Below the pieces are notes generated by a model. The model worked only from the letters and a program-made list of their open reading frames with translations, ran no database searches and was not told where the DNA came from. A program made the position numbers and the translations under genes. A stretch of 64,000 bases of DNA, from assembly GCA_024195265.1 (NCBI GenBank), contig JAJLRJ010000010.1:2482981-2546980 (forward strand), read 5' to 3'. Source of the stretch: Dendrophyllia cribrosa (Eukaryota > Cnidaria > Anthozoa > Scleractinia > Dendrophylliidae). This document shows positions 33,801-43,700 of the stretch, piece after piece (the stretch's first letter is position 1; every line of letters begins with the position of its first letter).

Positions 33801-36200
33801 GGATCAAAAGCTAATATTACGTATTCTATCGTTATCGAAAATAACGTGGAAGTTTGCAGTGATCTTGTTATAGACCATGATGGAGGTGTCTACAGTGAAA
33901 CAAATCTACATTGGGGTGCTGTTTGTAATATTACTGTCAGAGCCATAGATGAAATCGGGACGCATGTTTGCTTTGTTTATCTTCGCGTTGCAGCTAAAAC
34001 CACTTCAAGCACGGAACAACGAACGGGTAAGTGGTGTCCATGTGATATTTAATTTTAAAACGCTTGAGATTCCTCTAGGAAAAAACATCACAATACTAAA
34101 CGGGGGCGGATCCACAAATTTTTGTAATAACTTTCCAGCCATGGGCGTTGGCGCAAGCTTCTAGTGGGGTCCTGAAAATTACCCTCTGAAACGCCATTTC
34201 CAGCATTCCTGAGACTCGACCAGAAAACCAAAAATAACATTGCATGATTAAAAGGGACAGCAGCATAGCATTGTATATTTTATATTTAGTTGAACAACAC
34301 CTTCATCTATATAACAGGAATTGACGCTAATGAATCATCCGCGATGATTCTTATGATGATGCAATGGTGATATGTCGAATCATAGTTAACCCGAGTAGTG
34401 TAGCAGCTGCTCAGAAGATCTGTCGAGATTGGTTAAAACAAACAGTAGTTTTCATTGTCGACTCATTCAATTGTTTTATTTCTATTGTTTCTCGTTCATT
34501 GTATCCATCCAATTGGGTTAGATCGTACGGCAGCTGCTACATGCATAGGAGTGTTATGATGCCAACTGGCCCGTTAAAATTATGTTTCATGATTAACAAT
34601 CACATAAAATAATTATCGTCACATCCTCCGTCTTATGCAAACAAAGAAAGAATAAAGAAACGGGATGGATAAAAGAAACAATAATAAATATTAGCAAAGA
34701 TAGTCTATATATCGCTCTCCCTCTGGAACTGAACTTCACTGGACTATTAAAGGTCGCTCGAAGGTAGCAGTAATTGTCTTGACTCCTCGTTAGGTATCAC
34801 AACTGATTACTTTCAATTCTTTTATGATTGTTTTTTTTTTTATGCCTTGTAAATAGTACTTTCCCTCATAAAGGATACTGCCACTTTAGTAGATTGCATG
34901 TAAGATGTTTTGTGTCGACAACAGTTTTTTTTTTTCACATTCTCAGATGGTTTTCCAGATGAAGGCAAATATGCTCTGATTACCATTGCCGCCCTGCTAT
35001 TTCTCTTGCTTGTTATTTTGATCATTTGGTACATGAAAAAACGCACTGGGTAAGTTATGTTGATGGATGATGAGAAAAGCTTGGTATGGACTTATATTTT
35101 TTTTAAGAACACACCCAATAACTATGTATTTTTTTTTTATTATTTTTTTTTACATATTTATCCATTTATTATTCAGTTAGTTCTTAACTTGTATATCTTC
35201 CTGATTTTTTGAAACCATGGTTGATTAGAATTGCAGCATTTTCACTACAACTATGCTAAAACAAGACTTTTATGACTCTAATCAATTTGAAAGTCAAACA
35301 AAAGATCAGTAACGAAAAGAGGGGAGAGCGGAGGAGAAAAAAAGATCAACAATACCCATGTTTGTTTTATATTCTGCAGCGCTAAAAAAAACTGTCTACG
35401 TTTTCCCATCTTTAATTTCAATGAAAAGTTACAGAACATTTTCGAAATAAGGCGAAAAAAAAAAAGAACTGAGTAATCCGCGAAAATGGCTCTAAACGAA
35501 AACGTTTTCAGAAATTATAAAATCCCCGACAAGTTTTTATTTTATTTTATGTTAACGTAGCTACTGAGTTAAATGGAACAAATTCCCTTTGAGTTGTAGC
35601 TCTTTAAAGTGTCTCCATACAAGCCAAAAATTCACTTAGAGAAAACAGCACTAAAAAAATTATCGCGCGTCGTAGACAAACTTCGGTCCTAACGTCATAA
35701 TGTCATTTCTCCGTTTTTTGATGAAGGATCATTCTGAAACCTCTATTTTGACTCCTAAAACAAATTTCGAAAAAATGGTCGATCTGAAGGTACTCTATAA
35801 TTTCAAGTTGAAGGGCTTTTATGCATGTTTATACCTGAACATCCTGGCAGGGATAATATCAGGAATGTCTGGCGGAGGAAGAGATTGCTATGTCAACTAT
35901 TACTCATATTGAAACTGTTTTTTTTTTTTCAGGTTTTCTAGGTACACCACGTATGAACTGGAAACAATACCTGTTCCTTCCTTTATCTCAGTTGGAATCC
36001 AGGTCAGTTGTCTGGCTTTACTGTGGCACCCACAGGGGGTTGGGCGAGAAAGCAGCTATATATTGAATCGTTGCTTCCGGTTTAATTAACTACGTATAAA
36101 AACCTTGTTTTTGTTTGTTTCACAGAATCATGGTATTTCTATACCAGAAACCGAGGGAGAGGAATCAAATGGCAGTGCAACAGAGGAGGCAGAAGTGTGA
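15836..36200 (+). CDS. Mosaic transmembrane protein: 9x C1q/TNF-like, Ig, cadherin repeats
   Basis: Assembled from GT-AG exons whose phases all agree: 15836-15899, 16763-18526, 20389-22315, 23161-23375, 25454-25635, 25767-25893, 26620-26748, 27029-27236, 27975-28274, 29024-29326, 29984-30286, 31250-31550, 32188-32490, 33125-34026, 34947-35049, 35933-36002, 36126-36200. Without the frameshifted exon 31250-31550 the coding length is 6975 nt (2324 residues). Order: signal peptide; nine ~145-residue jelly-roll repeats marked by W-x(5-7)-W starts and GxYF(V/L)xxN strands; an Ig domain; seven cadherin repeats; a degenerate membrane-proximal domain; one TM helix; and a ~50-residue tail ending TEEAEV with no catenin-binding region. 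Predicted single-pass adhesion/recognition protein with the ectodomain outside. The domain calls are sequence-based; function is inferred. An alternative, two adjacent genes, is disfavoured by continuous phase. Confidence 0.8.
15966..16524. mobile_element. Foldback element in intron 1 with inner palindrome
   Basis: Outer inverted repeats of about 57 bp (15966-16022 and 16466-16524) contain TAATGGTCCTAGTAAGAACT. Inside, 16365-16465 is a second, perfect palindrome with GAAAGCGAAATGCCGCAG arms and a short spacer. The two share the CTAGTTCTTA motif and abut, so the right end is a double hairpin. Confidence 0.8.
16763..18526 (+). CDS. Mosaic gene exon 2: C1q/TNF-like repeats 1-4
   Basis: 1764 nt, phase 1-1, open throughout. 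Four tandem repeats start at GWTLVKPW, VRLESW, GWNRVENW and GWTKITSW. Each carries a central aromatic strand (AIYFVALN, GIHLFTSN, GIFLVTAL, GTYFLSCN) and ends in a KGD/RGD-like turn followed by a FSV-like strand, the pattern of the C1q/TNF jelly roll. No collagen Gly-X-Y stretch precedes them, unlike classical C1q proteins. Confidence 0.82.
18755..19390 (-). mobile_element. Penelope-like element 3' end, copy A (inverted)
   Basis: Minus-strand frames retain pieces of the Penelope GIY-YIG endonuclease C-terminus, ending MPTIKKHNRRS, followed by TCEGTTSIRNSN, which is tandemly repeated. It mirrors copy B at 19495-20260 with a short spacer. Frames are broken. A hammerhead-like end at about 18777-18830 has lost the GAAA core. 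Confidence 0.75.
19495..20260 (+). mobile_element. Penelope-like element 3' end, copy B
   Basis: Plus-strand frames show VYKIP followed by ECGK (the GIY side of a GIY-YIG endonuclease), then TSAVSEHANNTGHFPIWN, HWYTRRVK and IEIPGTWMPTIK, the conserved tail of Penelope-like RT-EN proteins. It is broken by frameshifts and an internal deletion over the YIG part. Copies A and B form an inverted pair within intron 2 of the mosaic gene. Confidence 0.82.
20167..20216 (+). ncRNA. Hammerhead ribozyme motif in Penelope-like element
   Basis: Stem I ATCGC (20167-20171) pairs with GCGAT (20212-20216). Core CTGATGA at 20172-20178. One extra A, then stem II GATT (20180-20183) with AGTC (20196-20199). Core GAAA at 20200-20203. 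Stem III CGT/ACG (20204-20209). TC cleavage site at 20210-20211. Copy A has GACC at the same stem II position, so an ancestral GACT/AGTC pairing is likely. Hammerheads in Penelope-like elements are documented for the family. Confidence 0.68.
20389..22315 (+). CDS. Mosaic gene exon 3: C1q/TNF-like repeats 5-9
   Basis: 1927 nt, phase 1-2. Repeats start at RWRTMAPP, YYWVPVF, MSWSVIRS, GWHELREW and EWWKGIEQW. Aromatic strands are GFYLVSAN, GLYFIQST, GTYFISLI, GIYVLSTN and GVYFAAAV. The ninth repeat is completed by exon 4. Several N-x-S/T sites (NNS, NTS, NKT) fit an extracellular location. The upstream acceptor TTCTTCAG follows a long T-rich tract. Confidence 0.82.
22316..23160. other. Intron 3 of the mosaic gene
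   Basis: No element boundary recognised. A short tandem array of ACCTTTACGGTA units lies at about 22929-22990. Confidence 0.55.
23161..23375 (+). CDS. Mosaic gene exon 4: end of repeat 9
   Basis: Phase 2-1, 215 nt. Reads ELLLSVNGDSAN to GSTFSVALIG, the final strands of the ninth jelly roll. The donor ATAG|GTACAT lies at the first unit of a tandem array (23361-23570) that repeats the exon end and donor four times. Confidence 0.75.
23361..23570 (+). repeat. Tandem repeat duplicating an exon end and splice donor
   Basis: Four units of 50-54 bp start at about 23361, 23411, 23467 and 23515. Each contains a GTGGCG(C/T)-then-ATAGGTACATG core, so each carries a copy of the exon 4 donor. Confidence 0.8.
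23903..24505. mobile_element. TIR element in intron 4
   Basis: Ends AGAGACCTTAAGATCGAGG (left) and AGAGACCTTAAGATTGAGG (right, inverted). Subterminal GCGGTTT/GGTTTGCGG motifs mirror. About 600 bp, no transposase. The rest of the intron to 25453 shows nothing recognisable. Confidence 0.75.
25454..25893 (+). CDS. Mosaic gene exons 5-6: Ig domain
   Basis: Exon 5 (25454-25635) reads PPPSVSLVDD, LNISWRCDA and YKWLKND. Exon 6 (25767-25893) reads LSLTNVQVSDSGRYVCLAEY. Together they form an I-set-like Ig fold with the B-strand Cys (RCDA), the C-strand Trp (YKW) and the DSGxYxC motif. Phases 1-0 and 0-1. The intron splits the Ig fold between its C' and D strands. It links the jelly-roll array to the cadherin part. 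Confidence 0.82.
26620..27236 (+). CDS. Mosaic gene exons 7-8: cadherin repeat 1
   Basis: Exon 7 (26620-26748, phase 1-1) reads RPQFESKEFTASEDSNVSIE. Exon 8 (27029-27236, phase 1-2) ends ITDFNDNPPIFTSR with the DxNDNxPxF calcium-linker motif. This is the only cadherin repeat split by an intron and the most diverged in sequence. A poly-C tract (26858-26884) lies in the intron. Confidence 0.8.
27975..28274 (+). CDS. Mosaic gene exon A: cadherin repeat 2
   Basis: 300 nt, phase 2-2. Reads VKATDADYGNNSIITY, LDRENTSELTL and TDVNDNPPVF: a complete set of cadherin calcium ligands (DADxGxN, LDRE, DVNDN). One codon shorter than its sisters (YGEF versus YGGKF). Confidence 0.88.
28275..29023. other. Intron between cadherin exons A and B
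   Basis: No repeat element recognised; it lacks the shared blocks found in the later introns. Confidence 0.5.
29024..29326 (+). CDS. Mosaic gene exon B: cadherin repeat 3
   Basis: 303 nt, phase 2-2, almost identical in DNA sequence to exons A, C, D, E and the start of F. Carries DADYGNN, LDRENTSE and TDINDNPPVF. The intron after it matches the intron after exon D. Confidence 0.88.
29575..29645 (-). repeat. Single dispersed monomer of the 88-bp repeat
   Basis: Read on the minus strand, TCATTTGAATGGTCACA followed by ATTTCATC/ACAGAC-like sequence matches the monomer tandemly repeated at 51854-52381. A second monomer lies at about 31775-31850 as part of the duplicated intron. Confidence 0.6.
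29984..30286 (+). CDS. Mosaic gene exon C: cadherin repeat 4
   Basis: 303 nt, phase 2-2. Same motifs as exon B, with YKEKFSIDVSS as its distinguishing stretch. The intron before it matches the intron before exon E. Confidence 0.88.
31250..31550 (+). pseudogene. Mosaic gene exon D: frameshifted cadherin repeat
   Basis: 301 nt instead of 303. Two bases are missing in the GAGCT-TTCGTC stretch at about 31499-31503 relative to the sister exons. Inclusion would shift the frame and truncate the protein before the membrane helix. Splice sites look intact. As all neighbours are phase 2-2, skipping it leaves the frame open. It may be a pseudo-exon, an allele or a sequencing error. Confidence 0.8.
32188..32490 (+). 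CDS. Mosaic gene exon E: cadherin repeat 6
   Basis: 303 nt, phase 2-2. DADYGNN, VDRENTSE and TDVNDNPPVF are intact. Partner of exon C in the two-exon duplication. Confidence 0.88.
32560..32785 (+). mobile_element. CCAAT-rich MITE, copy 1 (partial ends)
   Basis: Shares the core TGTGATTGGCTAAAAAATCT to GTGATTGGTCAGAGTAATTA with copies at about 36805-37063, 51034-51320 and 56868-57126. Lies in the intron before exon F. Confidence 0.8.
33125..34026 (+). CDS. Mosaic gene exon F: cadherin repeats 7-8 and juxtamembrane domain
   Basis: 902 nt, phase 2-1. The first ~100 residues copy the amplified repeat but end LDVNEFPPVF instead of DVNDNPPVF. A divergent repeat follows (ATDKDAGKNRRLIY, LDYSMKKDYEL, ASDNGSP). 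Then comes a Cys-containing degenerate domain (CSDLVIDHDGG, GAVCNITVRA, THVCFVYLRV). It is the only cadherin exon with more than one repeat and is the membrane-proximal end of the array. Confidence 0.85.
34027..34946. other. Intron after exon F
   Basis: No clear element; nothing recognised in it. Confidence 0.45.
34947..36200 (+). CDS. Mosaic gene last exons: TM helix and cytoplasmic tail
   Basis: 34947-35049 reads DEGKYALITIAALLFLLL, VILIIW, then YMKKRTG: a hydrophobic helix with a basic stop-transfer. 35933-36002 (FSRYTTYELETIPVPSF) and 36126-36200 (NHGISIPETEGEESNG, then SATEEAEV and TGA) make a ~50-residue acidic tail. Phases 1-2, 2-0 and 0. No catenin-binding or kinase domain. The polyadenylation signal was not settled. 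Confidence 0.82.
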
Positions 36201-36804
36201 TAATTGTTCAGTCGATATTTGACAGCATTCCTATTGTAGTTACAATCTAGAGTAAGCACTTAAACAATGTTGCAGATCGCTCAAAATATATAATGTAATC
36301 TTTCAATTTTCTCCAAAAGTCATTGTTTAGGAACCTTTTGTTTTGCTAGTTTTCGCAGTGTTTAATATTTTAATTTTAGTCGTCCTTTATCTGTTAACTG
36401 AACTTTAAAAAAGGGGTGTCTAAAGAAACTGTGGTGGTGTGTCGGTGGGGGAACGACATTTCAAGCGCTTCCCTTCTAGACCATTCATCAGGGAAGGGAA
36501 GGTCTAGCGCTCGAAACGTATCAACATGCAGTTCATAATACTAAATTACAGAGCGTTAGTCTAGTACTGCATGTTTTTTTTGCAGTAGATAGATAGATAG
36601 ATAGATAAACTTTATTTTAGAGTGATTATACTTAGACCGTGAAACAGTATCCAGCAATTAATCAAAATTAGCAAAAACTAAACAAAAGAAAACAATGGAA
36701 TTAGTGTCTAATAGTGCCTACTACTGCCTACTAGCTTAGTAACTATTTCACAGTTTAAAGAAAATTACTTTAACATGATAAAAATTTAAGCTACAGAGCT
36801 TGTG

Positions 36805-37063
36805 GGGCGGTACAATTGCTTTGGTTTTGCATTGCTATGCTTTGTGATTGGCTAAAAAATCTCGCGCCACTTTCTTGACCAATCAGAAGTAAAACCAAAA
36901 CCAATCGTGACTTGCTCGCACGCGTTTTCCCGCGCTAGGCGTCGCCGACATGTAATTGCTTCGAGCTCTGATTGGTTCATTGGATTGTTTACGACTGCTG
37001 TGATTGGTCAGAGTAATTACTTTGGTTTTGGTTTTATGACACTCAATTGAAAACTGTTCTATA
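36805..37063 (+). mobile_element. CCAAT-rich MITE, copy 2
   Basis: Starts near CAATTGCTTTGGTTTTGC and ends near CTCAATTGAAAACTG. Same core as copy 1, 0.6 kb after the mosaic gene's stop codon. Confidence 0.8.
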
Positions 37064-38100
37064 ATAAAAAGTAATAGTAAAAAATTAAAAACGCTGCTAG
37101 TGTAATAATTAAACTTACTCATCCCATAATAAATCTGGTGTATGTATGTCTCCCTCAAACTAGAGATTTGTGTGAAAAACCGGAACAAATGTTAGAGACT
37201 GCTAAACAAATAGAATTAATAACTGCAGTAAATTGTAATTACTCTGAACGCTAAGTTTGTCTTTAATCTTCGCTTAGTTTTCCATAATTAACACTGGATT
37301 TTCTTTAGCAAACCGAATTGTAAAAGTACACCTGTTTAAGAGTAAGTGGTCTTTGCTCAGCCTTGTACCAAAATATACAACTTTACGGTAAATCAAAGCC
37401 TACGATCGTTAGTCTTTATTCAGCCTCTTTAACTGAACATACAAATCAAGTCCTTAGGTTCATTAACCTTAGTTAGCTTTCAAAGCTGAGTATATAGTTT
37501 AATTACAGATCGAAGTTTTGGTTTATTTAGATAACAAATTTAGTTAGTAGTTGTATATCCAGCTTTCGTGTATTGAATTTAGAGTATTTTATTGTTAATC
37601 GATTGGCATAAATTGAGCACTGTTGTCCTTATAAAATTATTTACACTGAAGTTGTGCAGAAGATAGAGCTGAAGAATAAACCATGTTGAAGTCCAAGTTC
37701 TGTGTGCATTCCTGTTTCCAGTTGTTGCAAATCCCCAACCTCCTCCCCAGGGCATTCTTCACTTTTTCAAATTCAAAATGGCGGGCCCTGGTGCAGGCAA
37801 CCTCGTTCCCAGGGTCTTCTCCTTCCCGTTCCCTGGAGTGAGAGAGAGAAAGCAATCAAGCGTTCAGTTTAATGTCCCCCCTCTTTCAAAAATTCCTAAA
37901 TCCGCCCCTGATATCTCTCTCGCTTGTTGCGCTTACTCTTGTGATATTAAGTGGAATGTTTGAAGAGAAATTTTTTACCTCAGCTCTATGCACCCATGCA
38001 TTAGGTTCAAATGTATTTTTTTTTTAAACAATACATTACATGAATTCTACTGTAGTAATTTTTATAAATTTTTAAAAACATTTTATACTGGTCTAGATAA
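37064..38100. other. Intergenic, no gene recognised
   Basis: AT-rich. A CAACCTCGTTCCCAGGG end occurs at about 37797 without its partner. Confidence 0.45.
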
Positions 38101-38104
38101 CATT

Positions 38105-38273
38105 TAAAGGCCTATGTTCACCCACAACGCAATGCGCGCCCGAGCTGATTTTCTTACAGACGAAAATCGAAAAATCAATGTGCCAGCCAATCATAACAAT
38201 ACATTGAAAAATTGAACCATTTCAAAACAAAAACACAAGTGCGCAAAGCAGATTGGGTGAATGTGGGCCTTTA
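38105..38273. mobile_element. MITE, AAAGGCC ends
   Basis: Ends AAAGGCCTATGTTCACCCA and, inverted, AAAGGCCCACATTCACCCA. About 170 bp, non-coding. Confidence 0.8.
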
Positions 38274-38380
38274 AGCTACCATTTTTAGTTGCTCCTTTTC
38301 AGTGGTACTTTAGAAAATTGTGTATGGTATAGTTTTGATATTTTTGTAAATTGCCTATTTTTGAGATGTCCCCATTAAGT

Positions 38381-38577
38381 AATAGGACATTTCCAAGTTG
38401 CCTTTAGCCTCTCTATCAAAGCGAGTCTAGGTGCAAAATCTTTCATGTGAAAATGAGTTTTCATTCACATGCAAATAAAACGTATTTGCATGTGAATGAA
38501 AACTCATTTTCATATGAAAGGTTTTGCACCTAGCCTCGCTTTGACAGAGGCTAAAGGCAACTCGGAAATGGCCTATT
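38381..38577. mobile_element. Palindromic MITE (hairpin), AATAGG ends
   Basis: Arms of about 92 bp with a spacer of about 8 bp. Ends AATAGGACATTTCCAAGTTG and, inverted, AATAGGCCATTTCCGAGTTG. The centre is ATTTGCATGTGAATGAAAAC mirrored. Confidence 0.88.
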
Positions 38578-40799
38578 CAATTGCTAATAATTTGCAATAA
38601 TTATTATAAATTGTCATTTTAATAAAGGTAATGAAGATAGATGCTCATCTGATCTTTAATTTAATTTGAGAAATTGCATTGATTAATTTTGTACTATATA
38701 TTTTACATATTTTGAATGCAGCATTCCAAATCCGTCAACAAAAATGAAGCCCAACTTTGTTCAACTTATGTGTTGCTAGGTTGATAATCTGTTTGTAAAG
38801 ACAGAACAAGAATAATTATTTCCTTGAATATGTGACTCAGAAGTGGCAAAGTACAGTAGAGTGGAGGGCTATGTGGCTCACTGATAGAATGTCAGGTCAG
38901 AAGTGTGATTGGCTTAAATCTCCGAAGGAATGGGGATTGGGTGTCAGTAGCAAATAACGGCTGCATGGGAGTTTACAGTTTCCTCTGCCTCAATAATTCT
39001 TAGTAGTTTAACCTCCTATTGGCTGTCTTTAATTGAAGCCTTGACTAAGCTTGCTACACAACAAAAGTAGGCATGTAGTGCTAAACTCAAGATAGCTTAA
39101 CCGTGACTGTCGTCCTTTAGTCATGTTCAAACTATGACTCGCCAGTCACCTTCATTGCAATGATGTATCAGTCAAGTCCAAGAGCACCCATCAACTCCCC
39201 CCCCCCCTCGGACATTTGACAAAGGTAAGCTTCAAATAGTGGGGAATTTGACGTGAAACAAGGTCCGCCCTGTCAGGGCAAAACTTTGACAAAAGCGTTG
39301 GTCTGCAGTCCCAAGCTAAAGGATTTCGTAATACATTCTTTCACAGTGTGGATTTGTTCCAATTGGTTAATCAGTATGCTGTATATATCGAGTTATTATC
39401 TGTTTTGTAAGTGCAACCCTACATCTTTGAAATTAGTTACTGTAATAGTAAGTCCTGATTGCTTGTTGTTTTCTTTTGGCATCATTCAGCATGTCAAACT
39501 CTGTACTGAACAGAGCCTGGATCCTTGCAGAACCCCGACAACTTCATTTACATGAGTCGAAATGCTTTATTTGTGGAACGAGGCATAACACAGTAGGCAC
39601 TTTGTTATTTAACGAGATGCAAATAAGTTGCGGGGTATTCTGCAGTTTAGCTTAGATCTCCAACTTTATATATAACCAACTACTCTGATATTCTTACCAG
39701 TTATCCGCAGCTGATCTCTCCAAGCAGCCATATTTGAAACTGAAGACAAGAGAGAGAGAACTGGGAACTGGTTGAAAAAATAACAAAGGAGGGATGATGC
39801 GATTATTTCACATATTAAAGACGGAAATCTCCGAATTGCATATTGCTTTACACGACAACACATCTGTAGCAAGTGGAAAGATTAAAATATCCTCAAACTG
39901 GATAACGGTTAATGCAGCTTGATTTCGTGAGCGACGCGACGCGCGATTATCTACTTAGTCACGGTTGATGGCGTGACGTTGTTTATCTCAAGAGAAAGGA
40001 ATGTCATTCATTATTGATATAAACAGCGTTGTTTCGTTTCGAGTACAGAAATATAAGTATAAACGAGATGTTATGATTACTGTGAATACAGATAACTTGC
40101 ACGATCCTCGGAAACAGTGCCTCGCAAGTATGTTTTGCTGTCAGTTCAAAAACGGGATCAAGCTAAAAAAACAGGTGAAAGTAAGCCATTGAATCTGAAA
40201 GCCACAACAAATAAAGAAGATCATGTATATGCATCTTTACTGACTCTTTACTTATTTGATCGCTTCTTCTGACAGAAATTTGAGGTTTTAGCCTTAAATT
40301 GTCTGTTAATTTTCTCACCAAAACCAAGCAGCTGTGACAAGCTAGCCATCATATTGATTGACGTCGGAGCGATCGCAGATAGGAGTCTAAAGGACGCTCA
40401 ATAATTCGTTGATTTTACAATGTTCAAACGTTAAAAACATTAAGTTTAATTCATCAGTCCGGTAAAGAAAGACGTTTATTATTTGCCGCTAGATAGATAT
40501 GACTGAGACGCCTCGTATGATCGACCTATGGACGGTTACTCAATATGAATAGATCATATATAGAAAATCAAGATGGGGGAAGCCCCTTCTCAAGGCTATC
40601 TGATTGGGTAAACGGAATCACAATGGGGCATTTGCATCAGAGATCCTTTCATTTCCCTTTGTTGTTGATCAGGAGTTAAGGAAAAACACGCCGTTCCAGT
40701 TTAGAAACAAGACGATGAAGCACGAGTTATAGAACACTCTCGGCTAAAACCTGAAATGCGGCAAAACGGGATCGATGGTGATTACTCGAAGTTAAACTC
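38578..40799. other. Intergenic region before the IkB-like gene
   Basis: A short poly-C run lies at about 39198-39209. No convincing coding exon. The stretch just upstream of 40800 should contain the IkB promoter, but no TATA-like site was fixed. Confidence 0.4.
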
Positions 40800-43700
40800 A
40801 TGGCCAGTGGAGGTAAGTTTGTTATGCAGTCATCAGTGGCACAATGTTGGTTTAGCATTGAATTTGTAAGCTTAAATGAACCATATAAATTGTGAGAATA
40901 GCAACTCAAAGGTGTTGAAATGCTGGATTGTTTTAAGGAGGAACCCGAAAGCGTCGAAAAGGACATACATCTAAAGAATCGGGGGGGATTTTGGATGAGT
41001 TAGAACGAGATATCGATACCAGTTCAGCTCTCGACGAAAACAAGTTACCGCCCGTGTACCCTTGCGTGACACGCGAAGAATCGACGGAGAAACCCGATGG
41101 CCAGCGAAAAAGACCGTCGGAGACGTCGTCGTTACCAGGGGATCAAAGCGAAAGCGGAAGTTTTGAAAAAATTAACCACAAAAAGAAGAGTGCTATAGAA
41201 CACGACGAAAGTGATAAACAGGTGATAGAAGCAACAACTTCTTTGGCAGCGTCTTCGGGTTATCTATCAGGAGAATCACTTGAGCGACAATCAAACGAAG
41301 TTGTTTCCACTGTTGCTAGCGGACAAGTTGGACAGTGTGTGCGGACGGTAGCGGAAACATCCCCCATGCCTGATTTATTCGGACAGGACGAGGACGGAGA
41401 CACGTAAGAGCAGAAGTTTCTTGTATTTTTGGAATAATTTTTTTATGGTTATTTATGGTGCAGTTTGTACCATATTTTTAGTTTTTGCAGCTCAAAATCC
41501 TCGAGATCTCGGCAGCGCAAAACTTTCAAATGATTGTTTTGAAGTCCCGTGTGAAGATGCATGCTTAGCTGGATTTTCTCGTTTCCTTGCAAACAGACGG
41601 AAAGCCCTGCTCGTCGATGGCAGTTTTTCGCCGTCGTTAACTGACTCTGAAAATTATAATTTTATTATTAAGGTCTATGATCCCGAATTAGCATATAAGC
41701 TGATATATTTTACATTTTTCGCACGCGGAAAATGCAACTACAGAGTTGGTTACATCACCATGATGACATAAAATTTTGCTGCGATTGCATTTTAGGAAGA
41801 AATTACTGATATACGCATAAAGAAACTTTTTTAAAAGTAATATAACACTGAACCAATATAGCAATATCAGAAGAGCAGTTTCAAAAATTCTGTCGCTAAG
41901 ACTGACATGTGTTTTTACGAAGACATACTGATGTCCATTACTACATACAGCCTTCATAGCCTTTTCGAACCTAGACAAATACAGTCGAACGCGTACACCG
42001 TCAAGACAAGCCGACAAATTGTCCGTAGTGATTAACGGAATGTCCGTGTTCTGAACCGGGTAAATTGAGAAAAGGTGTCGACTTTAATTCTACCGAGACC
42101 GAAAAAAACGATTCCCGAACAACCAGGCTGCGTACATTGTATTAAGTAAGTGTCCGAAATAAACGCGAGGCTCGACTGCACAGAGATGCGAAACTTTTTT
42201 TATTTGTACAGTAACTTCGTTTTTTATTTATTGACCACATGTAGCTTATTACGCATAGTTTGAGAGAGGATTTTTCGTCGGTTTACAAAAATGCTGTATT
42301 CTTGGCGAGTTTCGTGTTAAAGGCTGCAACATCCCGTATAAAACGTTTCAAAAACGTTGGAAGTGGTTTAATAAACCCGTGGGAAAATAAACCGAATTCG
42401 ATTGCCAGCTGTGATTCTGGTCCGGCACTGTTTTTCTTTCAAAACTGATTAAATTGTTTGGTTACCGGTATGTGTGGTCTTACTCAAATGAGGTTCAAAC
42501 CGTGGAGAATGGTTTAAACCAGAAGAATTCTTCTTAAAAGTATTTTACAAAATTCATTTTCGTTCGGGAAGCAAAACAACTGTTATAGGCTGCTTCTAAA
42601 AAATTGTGAAAAAATACGCATCAAACGTGACGGTTTATTCTACTGAATCGGTTGTGACTGTATATATCATGTTTTAAATGGAAGACAAATAAATTGTACG
42701 AATCTATAGCGGAGTTCCGGAGTAAAAAATAGAACGGTAGATTTTTGCGTTTGCAATATCATGTTATTTTTATGGTTCGGAAAAAAACGTCGGCGACATT
42801 TTTGTTTTCAGTGTTTCGTCGCGAGTTATGATATATTTGTGAATTGCGTGGAATTTATCCCGGAAAAAATAATCATGTTTTGTGGTTAATTACGCTTCAA
42901 GCCAAGACATGTCGAGAGCACATGACTTGCTGAAAAGCGGAACAAGCAAAAAAGCAGCCAATCGTAACGTCTTCCTGTCATTTCCGTTGCCAGAGCCGTG
43001 ACTAGGGCGTTTTGGTGGTGACCAAAAGGATCGCGGACCACATTCTCGTTCCCAGAGCCCCTAAAAACACCGCGGAGCTTGAGCGCTATAATAGTTTTAT
43101 AATTCAACACATTGATAACAAAGCACAGTTTGAAGAAAAAAATATCGACGCCGGTCCTTAATTTTTGCATTCTCTTGTCAAAATGCGAAATTTACCGCCA
43201 TCGTTGGAAATACATCACGTAGACATAGCGTATATCGATAACTTTTTGACCACATTTGGGCAATGTATCAATGTGTCGAATTACAAATGTGGATAACGCG
43301 CATGTGCAGATTCAAAATAAGTAAATTTGGAAGTTCGAGTGTGCATCAATATGGGATTTGGTTTCCAAGTATTTTTTCTTATACTTCAGTTGTAAATGGT
43401 TTGAACACAGGAGTATCAGTAGACGTATTGTTGAATGTGATCGTCCGGGTTAGTGTAGTTCTGAAAAGAACTATTGTAGTGTTTTTGACAATGACTGACG
43501 TTTTGAAAACTTTAGTGCAATTTTTGTGGTTCTGTTGTTGGTCAAATTTGTAGGCGAGTTCAGTCTGTTGTTTGTCTGTTCTGTTGACAAGTCGTTTGTC
43601 GAAGGCCGCAGGTAGCCGTTGGCATCGGTTTAACTATTAACATTGAGACCAACAAAAATGACACTCATAAATACGTCGATCGAAACACTGACTTGAGTTA

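Noticed and set aside
36460..36545. Possible fifth hammerhead (GCGCTCGAAACG motif)
   Set aside because: The GAAA side is present but there is no CTGANGA core at the right distance; at best a decayed Penelope-like end.
39253..39555. 100-residue plus-strand ORF
   Set aside because: Composition is not protein-like, there are no domain motifs and no supporting splice context.
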